A stretch of 48,400 nucleotides of DNA from Hydrogenophilales bacterium CG_4_10_14_3_um_filter_63_21 (GTDB lineage Bacteria; Pseudomonadota; Gammaproteobacteria; Burkholderiales; Thiobacillaceae), in NCBI GenBank assembly GCA_002784045.1, contig PFJX01000009.1:1-48400 (forward strand). The letters are read 5' to 3'. The translations under genes and the position numbers were made by a program. Each line of letters starts with the position of its first letter. The stretch's first letter is position 1. The notes under the pieces were generated by a model. The model was not told where the DNA came from and searched no databases. It saw only the letters and a program-made list of their open reading frames with translations. This document shows positions 42,186 to 48,400 of the stretch, piece after piece.

Positions 42186-43232
42186 TCAACTATTACTTGT
42201 CGGGTTGGAAATTTTCATCGCGTCGAGGCCGCCGCTGAGTACAAACACGTCGAAGCCGCGCTGCGCCAGAAGGAAGGCGGCGGCGGCGCTGCGGCGGCCA
42301 GTCTGGCAATAGAGGAGGTAGGGCCGCGTGGGGTCCAGCGCCTTGGCGCGCAGGCGTAGCAGGTAGAGCGGCAAGTTGTGGCTGCCCTTGAGGCTGCCCT
42401 GTTTGTATTCATCTTCCATACGCACGTCGAGCAGGACCGCGCCGCGCCCGCGCAGCAGCTCGGCGGCCTCGTCCGCCGCCACCCGATGCACCAGCGGTTC
42501 CTGCAACAGGGTGAGGAAATCGCTGGCCGCCAGGCGCATGAGCAGGCCATTGCTGAGCATGGCGACCGTGGCATTGCGCGGCTCGCCGGAGATCAGTGCC
42601 TCCTCGCCGAAGCCCTGGCCGGGTTGCAGGCGCGCCAGCGCCACCGGTTTGCCGTCCTCGGTGGATCTCGTGACCTGGGCCTGGCCTTCGCGGATCAGGT
42701 AGTAGTAGTCGCCGGCTTCGCCCTGGCGGATCACGATCTGCCGCGCCGCCACCGGCAGGGGTTCGAAACGGCCGAACAGGTCGTGCAGATTGGCCGGCGG
42801 TACGCGCGCGAAGGCGGGGTTGCGCAACAGGTCGAACAACCAACTCGGGTCGTCGCCCTCGAACTCGGTGACTTCATAGGCGGTGGCCTGGTCGCGCGCC
42901 ACCAGGCGGTCCAGGGCGTCATCGGCGAACGCCGCCACCACGCAGGCGCCGCGCGCCACGCAGGTGTAGCGGCGCGGCTTGAGGCGGGCCAGCGGGTGGC
43001 GCGCGGCATCGCCGCCGGCACGAATGATCAGCGGTTGCCTGTCATCGGCCGCCGCGTCCAGCTCAACTTCCCCCTCCAGCAGGTAATAGCTGTCGTGATC
43101 CTCATCGCCACGCTTGAACAGCGTCTGGCCCCGTTCCAAATGCACTACCCGGCCTTGCTGGGTGGCCAGTTGCAGGGCTTCTTCGGACAGCCCGTTGAAG
43201 GGGACAAGTTGTGAAAGTTGCTGGGCTTGCAT
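42186..43232 (-). CDS. Two cyclic-nucleotide-binding domains fused to rhodanese
   Basis: A 348-residue protein. Two CNB (cAMP-binding-like) folds occupy about residues 8-125 and 145-255, the second with the phosphate-cassette pattern GFGEEALISGEPRNATVAM. A rhodanese domain (about 258-340) follows with the catalytic Cys309 in LLYCQTGRRSAAA. No helix-turn-helix follows the CNB domains, so it is not a Crp-type regulator. It could couple nucleotide sensing to sulfur transfer or protein interaction. The start MQAQQLSQLVPFNGLSEEAL at 43232 is typical; it lies seven bases from the ubiD stop. Confidence 0.85.
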   Translation of the reverse strand: MQAQQLSQLVPFNGLSEEALQLATQQGRVVHLERGQTLFKRGDEDHDSYYLLEGEVELDAAADDRQPLIIRAGGDAARHPLARLKPRRYTCVARGACVVAAFADDALDRLVARDQATAYEVTEFEGDDPSWLFDLLRNPAFARVPPANLHDLFGRFEPLPVAARQIVIRQGEAGDYYYLIREGQAQVTRSTEDGKPVALARLQPGQGFGEEALISGEPRNATVAMLSNGLLMRLAASDFLTLLQEPLVHRVAADEAAELLRGRGAVLLDVRMEDEYKQGSLKGSHNLPLYLLRLRAKALDPTRPYLLYCQTGRRSAAAAFLLAQRGFDVFVLSGGLDAMKISNPTSNS

Positions 43233-43238
43233 GGCGGT

Positions 43239-44720
43239 TTATCCAAGGCCCAGTTCGGCCCAGAGCGCATCCACTTTTTGTTTCACGGCATCGCTCATAC
43301 GGATGGGGGTGCCCCACTCACGGGAGGTTTCACCCGGCCACTTGTTGGTGGCGTCGATCCCCATTTTGCTGCCCAGGCCGGATACCGGGCTGGCGAAATC
43401 CAGGTAATCGATGGGCGTGTTTTCCACCAGCAAGGTGTCGCGCGCGGGATCGACCCGGGTGGTCAGCGCCCACATGACTTCCGGCCAGGAGCGCACGTTC
43501 ACGTCGGCGTCGGTGACGATGATGAACTTGGTGTACATGAATTGGCGCAGGAAGCTCCAGATGCCGAACATCACCCGCTTGGCGTGGCCGGGGTACTGCT
43601 TCTTCATGCTCACCACCGCCATGCGGTAGGAGCAGCCTTCCGGCGGCAGGTAGAAATCGGTGATCTCGGGAAACTGCTTTTGCAGCAGCGGCACGAATAC
43701 TTCGTTCAGCGCCAGGCCGAGGATAGCCGGTTCGTCCGGGGGGCGGCCGGTGTAGGTGGAGTGGTAGATCGCATCGCGGCGCAGGGTGATGCGCTCGACC
43801 GTGAACACCGGGAAGGTTTCCTGTTCGTTGTAATACCCGGTGTGGTCGCCGAACGGGCCTTCCAGGGCGGTCTCATTGGGATGGATGACACCTTCCAGGA
43901 TGATTTCGGCGGAAGCCGGCACTTGCAGGTCGCAGCCCAGCGCCTTCGCCACGATGGTCTTGGCACCGCGCAGGAGGCCGGCGAACTGGTATTCGGACAG
44001 CGAATCCGGCACCGGCGTCACCGCGCCCAGTATGGTGGCCGGATCGGCGCCGATGGCCACGCACAACGGGAACGGTTGGCCGGGATTCGCGGCCTGGAAG
44101 TCGCGGAAATCCAGCGCGCCGCCGCGATGCGCCAGCCAGCGCATGATCAGCTTGTTGGGCCCGATGACCTGTTGCCGGTAGATGCCCAGGTTCTGCCGTG
44201 GTTTCGAGCTTGGCAACCCCTGGGGTCCGCGGGTGATGACCAGGCCCCAGGTCAGCAGCGGGCCGACGTCGCCCGGCCAGCAGGTCTGGATCGGCAAGCG
44301 TGCAAGGTCCACGTCCCGACCTTCCCACACCACTTCCTGGCAGGCCGGCGAGCGAATCTCCTTCGGGCTCATGTTCAATACCTGTTTCAGAATCGGCCAT
44401 TTGTCCCAGGCGTCTTTCAGGCCGCGCGGGGGTTCCGGTTCCTTCAGGTAGGCGAGCAGCTTGCCGATCTCGCGCAACCGCGCCGGGTCTTCCTCGCCCA
44501 TGCCCAGCGCCACGCGCTTGACCGTGCCGAACAGGTTGGCCAGTACCGGCATGGCATGGCCTTTCGGTTTCTCGAACAACAGGGCGGGACCGCCGGCGCG
44601 CAGGACGCGGTCGCCGATCTCGGTCATTTCCAGATTCGGGTCGATCTCGGCACGGATGCGCTTGAGTTCGCCGCGTGCTTCCAGTTGCGCGATGAAGTCG
44701 CGCAGATCGGCATAACGCAT
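43239..44720 (-). CDS. ubiD: UbiD 3-polyprenyl-4-hydroxybenzoate decarboxylase
   Basis: A 493-residue prenylated-flavin-dependent decarboxylase of ubiquinone synthesis. The start [22 protein letters not shown] and motifs such as [36 protein letters not shown] and [28 protein letters not shown] are characteristic; the Glu of [11 protein letters not shown] and the metal/prFMN residues in RHRGGA-like ([10 protein letters not shown]) are present. The partner UbiX is not in the window. Ribosome-binding GGAG-like purines precede the start. It lies six bases after the upstream lipoprotein stop. Confidence 0.95.
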   Translation of the reverse strand: MRYADLRDFIAQLEARGELKRIRAEIDPNLEMTEIGDRVLRAGGPALLFEKPKGHAMPVLANLFGTVKRVALGMGEEDPARLREIGKLLAYLKEPEPPRGLKDAWDKWPILKQVLNMSPKEIRSPACQEVVWEGRDVDLARLPIQTCWPGDVGPLLTWGLVITRGPQGLPSSKPRQNLGIYRQQVIGPNKLIMRWLAHRGGALDFRDFQAANPGQPFPLCVAIGADPATILGAVTPVPDSLSEYQFAGLLRGAKTIVAKALGCDLQVPASAEIILEGVIHPNETALEGPFGDHTGYYNEQETFPVFTVERITLRRDAIYHSTYTGRPPDEPAILGLALNEVFVPLLQKQFPEITDFYLPPEGCSYRMAVVSMKKQYPGHAKRVMFGIWSFLRQFMYTKFIIVTDADVNVRSWPEVMWALTTRVDPARDTLLVENTPIDYLDFASPVSGLGSKMGIDATNKWPGETSREWGTPIRMSDAVKQKVDALWAELGLG

Positions 44721-44726
44721 GGAGGA

Positions 44727-45167
44727 TTACTCTGGTTCAGGTTTGCCGGCGGGGTCGGCGGCAACAAATTGGAAAACCTGGTCCTTGACGCGGAAGGTGC
44801 CCAGCTTCCCGCCCAGATCCGGCGGCACCTCCTTGAACTCCTGGACCCGGCAGGATTGCGTGCTGACGGCGAATACGCGCTTGCCGGTCTTCAGCAAGTG
44901 CAGCGGTTCCGGGTATTCGTCCGGAGCCTGATACATCGCGATGCGCGTATCCACGGGTACCTCCTTGATCGTCATGCCGCCATTGCAGTCCGGCAGGTGG
45001 CTGGCCATCACCTCGATTTCCAGGGTGTCTTGCCAGAACCAGGTCTGGTTGCGCACCAGGGTGATGGCGTGGCCCTTCTCCGGGAAGGAATAGGACGCGG
45101 TGTCCTGTAAGCAGCCGGCCAGGGGCAGAACAGCGAGGAACAAGAGCGAGCGAGACAAAAAATTCAT
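44727..45167 (-). CDS. Small lipoprotein of unknown function
   Basis: A 146-residue lipoprotein. The signal peptide MNFLSRSLLFLAVLPLAGC ends in a LAGC lipobox. The mature part (YSFPEKGHAITLVRNQTWFWQDTLEIEV; DCNGGMTIKEVPVDTRIAMYQ) contains two further cysteines (in LPDCNGG and TQSCRVQEF) that could form a disulfide. I do not recognise a named domain. The start at 45167 (preceded by purines) was preferred over an upstream frame to 45251. It lies directly upstream of ubiD and may be cotranscribed. Confidence 0.75.
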   Translation of the reverse strand: MNFLSRSLLFLAVLPLAGCLQDTASYSFPEKGHAITLVRNQTWFWQDTLEIEVMASHLPDCNGGMTIKEVPVDTRIAMYQAPDEYPEPLHLLKTGKRVFAVSTQSCRVQEFKEVPPDLGGKLGTFRVKDQVFQFVAADPAGKPEPE

Positions 45168-45329
45168 GAGTGGTTGCCTCCAGGGGAGTGGGTGGACAAG
45201 CCGGCGCAGTGTAACCCGTCGACACGCCGCCTGAGATCGCGGCGAAACCACCCGATGGCGGAGTCCATGGGCCGATTCTGAGCACCGTCGGGCAGGGTTA
45301 CAATTCGTCGCTCAATCCGGATGCCCCTC

Positions 45330-45890
45330 ATGGACCTCGCCAATTTCACCGACCATTTCCTGATCGCCATGCCCAAGATGATGGACCCCAACTTCACCGG
45401 CACGCTGACCTATATCTGCGATCACGGCGAACAGGGGGCGCTCGGCGTGGTGGTGAATCGCCCCATCGAGCTCAGCCTGGACAGTTTGTTCAGCCAGATC
45501 GGCCTTGACCTCGTTGACGATCACTTGAAGCAGGAGCCGGTTTACTACGGCGGCCCGGTGCAGGTGGAACGGGGTTTCGTGCTGCACCGGCCGGTGGGCG
45601 CCTGGGGTTCCACCTTATCGGTGAACGACCGGGTCGGGTTGACCACCTCCAAGGACATCCTGGAAGCCACCGCCCGCCTCGAAGGCCCGGCGGAAATTCT
45701 GGTAACCCTGGGCTACGCCGGCTGGGGGCCGGGGCAACTGGAAGACGAGATCAAGCAGAATGCCTGGCTCACGGTGCCGGCCGACCCGCAAGTGATCTTC
45801 GGCTATCCCGCCGCGGCGCGCCTGAATGCGGCCATGCACCTGCTGGGCATCGACCTGGCCATGCTGGCGGAAGAAGCCGGACACGCATGA
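45330..45890 (+). CDS. YqgE/AlgH family protein
   Basis: A 186-residue protein matching UPF0301 (YqgE/AlgH): [41 protein letters not shown] at the start and [26 protein letters not shown] later. Its molecular function is unknown; it is conserved immediately upstream of ruvX in many proteobacteria, as here. The ATG at 45330 fits family starts; an ATG nine bases earlier is possible. Its stop overlaps the ruvX start by four bases. Confidence 0.92.
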   Translation: MDLANFTDHFLIAMPKMMDPNFTGTLTYICDHGEQGALGVVVNRPIELSLDSLFSQIGLDLVDDHLKQEPVYYGGPVQVERGFVLHRPVGAWGSTLSVNDRVGLTTSKDILEATARLEGPAEILVTLGYAGWGPGQLEDEIKQNAWLTVPADPQVIFGYPAAARLNAAMHLLGIDLAMLAEEAGHA

Positions 45891-46357
45891 GTTCGCAACA
45901 GCGGGGCGCCGTGCTGGCCTTCGATTTCGGTACCCGCAAGATCGGTGTCGCCGTCGGAGATTGGGAAACCCGGATGGCGCATCCGCTGGAAGTGATCCGT
46001 GGCGAGGCCAACGACCCGCGTTTCGCGCGCATTGCCGCCCTCATCGACGAGTGGCGGCCCAGCCAACTGGTGGCCGGCCTGCCGCTGTCGCTGGACGGTG
46101 AGGAACATGGCCTTACCCGGCGCGCGCGCCGTTTTGCCAACCAGCTCAATGGCCGTTTCAACCTGCCCGTCATTCTGGTCGACGAACGCCTCACCTCCGT
46201 CGAAGCCGATTCCCGCCTGCGCGAAGCCGGTGTCAAGGCGGCCAGCCGAAAACAGGTGGAAGACAGCGTCGCCGCCCAACAAATCCTGCAAGACCATTTC
46301 GATCACTCCCCTCACCCCCAACCCCTCTCCCGCCCGCGGGAGACGGGAGCTTCATGA
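45887..46357 (+). CDS. ruvX: Holliday-junction-resolvase-like protein RuvX (YqgF)
   Basis: A 156-residue RNase H-fold nuclease family member (YqgF/RuvX), linked to 16S rRNA 5' processing. Catalytic-type residues are visible: Asp in [16 protein letters not shown], Glu in [10 protein letters not shown] and the late Asp in [13 protein letters not shown]. Normal homologues end near QILQDHF; the final 15 residues here ([16 protein letters not shown]) are encoded by an intergenic-type repeat at 46306-46350. Translation is coupled to yqgE on one side and pyrR on the other by ATGA overlaps. Confidence 0.93.
   Translation: MSSQQRGAVLAFDFGTRKIGVAVGDWETRMAHPLEVIRGEANDPRFARIAALIDEWRPSQLVAGLPLSLDGEEHGLTRRARRFANQLNGRFNLPVILVDERLTSVEADSRLREAGVKAASRKQVEDSVAAQQILQDHFDHSPHPQPLSRPRETGAS
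46306..46350. repeat. CCCCTCTCCCGC repeat at ruvX end / pyrR start
   Basis: Contains CTCCCCTCACCCCCAACCCC, then TCTCCCGCCCGCGGGAGA, an inverted repeat. It is the same family as the two units inside polA. It encodes the extra ruvX tail and supplies the GGGAG that serves as ribosome-binding site for pyrR. Confidence 0.65.
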
Positions 46358-46896
46358 GCCGCTTCGCGCCGTTCACGGTAACGACCATGCCACTGCCCTC
46401 GCCTGAACAGCTCATCGTCCGCCTGGCGGACCAGATCGCCCCCATTCTGGGAGCGGAGTCCACGCAAATAAGCGCCCTGGTCGGCATCCACACCGGTGGC
46501 GTCTGGGTGATGGACGCCTTGCTCGCCCGCCTGGGGCGCGATCTGCCCCGTGGTGTGCTCGACATCTCCTTCTACCGCGACGACTTTTCCCGCATCGGCC
46601 TGCATCCCCAAGTGAAGCCCTCGGACATCCCATTCGACATCGAAGGGCGCCGCGTGCTGCTGATCGACGACGTGCTCTACACCGGCCGCACCATCCGCGC
46701 GGCCATGAATACCTTGTTCGATTACGGCCGCCCGGCGGCGATCCGACTGGCCGTGCTGGTGGACCGGGGCGGCCGGGAAATGCCGATCTGCCCGGATTTC
46801 GTCGGCGCCCATCTGGAGCTGGCGGAACACGAGAACATCGCCCTCACCCGCGCCGACGAGGGCACGCTGGGCTTCAAGGTCAATAACCGCGCATGA
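46354..46896 (+). CDS. pyrR: PyrR bifunctional regulator / uracil phosphoribosyltransferase
   Basis: A 180-residue phosphoribosyltransferase-fold protein with the PRPP-binding loop [18 protein letters not shown] and the flexible hood [10 protein letters not shown]. In Bacillus PyrR attenuates pyr mRNA; in betaproteobacteria the same gene heads pyrB, and whether it binds RNA here is unknown. ATG at 46354 is four bases behind GGGAG and overlaps the ruvX stop; a second methionine at 46387 (MPLPSPEQL) would also give a family-like start. It overlaps pyrB by four bases. Confidence 0.92.
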   Translation: MSRFAPFTVTTMPLPSPEQLIVRLADQIAPILGAESTQISALVGIHTGGVWVMDALLARLGRDLPRGVLDISFYRDDFSRIGLHPQVKPSDIPFDIEGRRVLLIDDVLYTGRTIRAAMNTLFDYGRPAAIRLAVLVDRGGREMPICPDFVGAHLELAEHENIALTRADEGTLGFKVNNRA

Positions 46897-47843
46897 AAAA
46901 CAATCTGCAACTGACCGAGGATGGCCAACTAAGGCACCTGCTGAGCCTGGACGGCCTGCCCGCGCGCATCCTCACGCAAATCCTGGATACCGCCGCCTCC
47001 TTCGTCGCGGTGGGCGAACGCGAAGTGAAGTCGGTGCCGCTGCTGCGCGGCAAAGCGGTGTTCAACATCTTCTTCGAGAACTCCACGCGCACCCGCACCA
47101 CCTTCGAGATCGCCGCCAAGCGGCTGTCGGCGGACGTGGTCAACCTCAACGTCGGCGCCTCCTCGCAGAGCAAGGGTGAAACCCTGCTCGACACGGTGGC
47201 CAACCTCGCGGCCATGCACGCCGACATGTTCGTGGTGCGCCACGCCGCCGCCGGCGCCGCCCACCTGATTGCCCGCCACGTGGCGCCGCACATCAGCGTG
47301 GTGAACGCCGGCGACGGCCGCAGCAGCCATCCCACCCAGGGCCTGCTCGACATGTTCACCATCCGCCACTTCAAGGGGGGCTTTCACAACCTGCGCGTGG
47401 CCATCGTCGGCGACGTCCTGCACTCGCGGGTGGCACGCTCGCAAATCCACGGCCTCACCACCCTGGGCTGCCCGGAAGTACGCGTGATCGCGCCCAAGAC
47501 CCTGTTGCCGCGCGATGTCAGCAATCTCGGCGTGCATGTCTATCACAACATGGAACAGGGCCTGAAGGATGTCGACGTGGTGATGATGCTGCGCCTGCAG
47601 AACGAACGGATGCAGGGTGCCCGCCTGCCCTCCGCCGGCGAGTTCTACAAACACTGGGGCCTCACCGTCGAGAAACTGCGCCACGCCAAGCCCGACGCCA
47701 TCGTCATGCACCCCGGCCCGATGAACCGTGGCGTGGAAATCGACTCCGAAGTCGCCGACGGCCCGCAATCGGTCATCCTCGCGCAAGTCACCTTCGGCAT
47801 CGCGGTGCGCATGGCGGTCATGAGCATTCTGGCGGGGAATTGA
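46893..47843 (+). CDS. pyrB: Aspartate carbamoyltransferase catalytic subunit
   Basis: A 316-residue enzyme for the first committed step of pyrimidine synthesis, joining carbamoyl phosphate and aspartate. Carbamoyl-phosphate site [12 protein letters not shown] (about 60-71), [14 protein letters not shown] loop, HPTQGLLD and the aspartate-site residues near MMLRLQNER are all present. It begins inside the pyrR stop (ATGA). The usual next gene, a dihydroorotase-like pyrC, is not seen; instead a DNA methyltransferase gene starts five bases after the stop. Confidence 0.96.
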   Translation: MKNNLQLTEDGQLRHLLSLDGLPARILTQILDTAASFVAVGEREVKSVPLLRGKAVFNIFFENSTRTRTTFEIAAKRLSADVVNLNVGASSQSKGETLLDTVANLAAMHADMFVVRHAAAGAAHLIARHVAPHISVVNAGDGRSSHPTQGLLDMFTIRHFKGGFHNLRVAIVGDVLHSRVARSQIHGLTTLGCPEVRVIAPKTLLPRDVSNLGVHVYHNMEQGLKDVDVVMMLRLQNERMQGARLPSAGEFYKHWGLTVEKLRHAKPDAIVMHPGPMNRGVEIDSEVADGPQSVILAQVTFGIAVRMAVMSILAGN

Positions 47844-47848
47844 ACATC

Positions 47849-48400
47849 ATGGATATGGCACAGCCCGGTAGCCTGTTTTCGGACAGAACGGCGCCCTTGA
47901 TCTCGGATCATTTCGAGAGGGCTGCCGAGGCCGTCGTGTTCCCCGGCAGTTGCCTGAAATTGCTGAGGGAGATACCCGACAAGAGTATGCAACTCGTTGT
48001 GACTTCCCCTCCCTATAACATCGGCAAGGAATACGAACGGCGGTTGAATCTGGATGTTTATCTGGCTCAGCAGGCTGAGGTGATACGTGAATGCGCTCGG
48101 GTCCTCTCGGAACGGGGCAGCATTTGTTGGCAGGTGGGAAATTATGTCCATGACGGCGCCATCGTGCCGCTGGACGCGGTGCTTTATCCAATTTTCCGTG
48201 AAACCGGATTGGTTATGCGTAATCGTATCGTCTGGCATTTCGAGCATGGCCTGCATTGCTCGAAACGTTTTTCCGGGAGATATGAAACCATCATGTGGCT
48301 CACTCGACCAGGTAAGGATTACGTTTTTAATCTCGATCCGGTGCGCGTCCCGCAAAAATATCCCGGTAAAAAACATTTCAAGGGGCCCAAAGCCGGGGAA
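47849..48400 (+). CDS. Site-specific DNA methyltransferase (N4/N6 type), cut by window end
   Basis: The first 184 codons of a DNA methyltransferase, open to the last base. Catalytic motif IV is TSPPYN (52-57), just after FPGSCLKLLREIPDKSMQLV, and is followed by RNRIVWHFEHG and FSGRYETIMWLTRPG. The early position of motif IV suggests the beta-type motif order, with the AdoMet site (FxGxG) beyond the window. It would methylate adenine N6 or cytosine N4. The gene is noticeably lower in GC than pyrB five bases upstream and uses A/T-ending codons (TAT, AAT, GGA), indicating recent transfer. A restriction or other DNA-modification gene may follow. The ATG at 47849 is weakly supported by its ribosome-binding region. 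Confidence 0.9.
   Translation, partial: MDMAQPGSLFSDRTAPLISDHFERAAEAVVFPGSCLKLLREIPDKSMQLVVTSPPYNIGKEYERRLNLDVYLAQQAEVIRECARVLSERGSICWQVGNYVHDGAIVPLDAVLYPIFRETGLVMRNRIVWHFEHGLHCSKRFSGRYETIMWLTRPGKDYVFNLDPVRVPQKYPGKKHFKGPKAGE

Noticed and set aside
43218-45110. A 630-codon open frame on the plus strand opposite ubiD and the lipoprotein gene
   Set aside because: It mirrors two well-supported genes. Long antisense frames are common in high-GC DNA, and its translation is rich in His, Arg and Gln without any recognisable domain.

Overview
The window looks like chromosomal DNA of a high-GC betaproteobacterium with a cytochrome-c-based respiratory chain. Supports for this are a complete-looking cytochrome c maturation cluster (ccmABCDEFGH, System I), two cytochrome c4-type diheme proteins, a class I fumarase, a RegB/RegA redox two-component pair, an AlgZ/AlgR-type pair, and the order yqgE-ruvX-pyrR-pyrB. 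Species cannot be assigned from sequence reading alone.

Layout. 0-1.5 kb: lipoprotein and PfkB-family sugar/nucleoside kinase. 1.6-7.5 kb: ccm operon on the minus strand, with a repeat between ccmF and ccmG. 7.6-10.1 kb: PBP7-type endopeptidase, SPFH (stomatin-like) protein and NfeD partner. 10.3-15.3 kb: two diheme cytochromes, fumarase, RegB and RegA. 15.4-19.6 kb: a very large SNF2-family helicase. 19.7-23.1 kb: a decayed-looking zone with a histidine kinase remnant interrupted by a small palindromic element, an M48-like protein without its zinc motif, a broken PAP2 gene, a short AI-2E permease and a DUF1345 gene lacking its normal end. 23.1-28.6 kb: polA, LOG hydrolase, DUF2782, BPSS1780-type membrane protein and a small two-CxxCH protein.

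28.7-33.9 kb is the accessory island of most interest. It holds a DNA-phosphorothioation (Dnd) operon on the minus strand: dndC, a 66-residue acidic protein, dndD, and a DndE-like segment fused to a HerA/FtsK-like ATPase, preceded by a DUF4160/DUF2442 pair. The start of dndC lies across ten 7-bp tandem repeats. As written, the only ATG start is out of frame with the PP-loop (SGGKDS) domain, so the gene looks like a phase-variable switch caught in the OFF state. The dndD/dndE junction also looks like a deletion scar.

34.3-47.8 kb is ordinary core genome: a TauE/SafE-type membrane protein, DUF4426, hslU (without hslV beside it), argH, algZ/algR-like regulators, trmL, oxyR, an ankyrin protein, a cNMP-binding/rhodanese protein, ubiD, a lipoprotein, yqgE, ruvX, pyrR and pyrB. 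The window ends inside a DNA methyltransferase gene of visibly lower GC, probably the edge of a second DNA-modification locus.

At least four families of short palindromic repeats are scattered through the window. They supply stop codons (hslU, argH, oxyR), a coding linker (polA), a protein tail and ribosome-binding site (ruvX/pyrR), and an insertion (histidine kinase remnant). No tRNA, rRNA, CRISPR array or intact insertion sequence was recognised.
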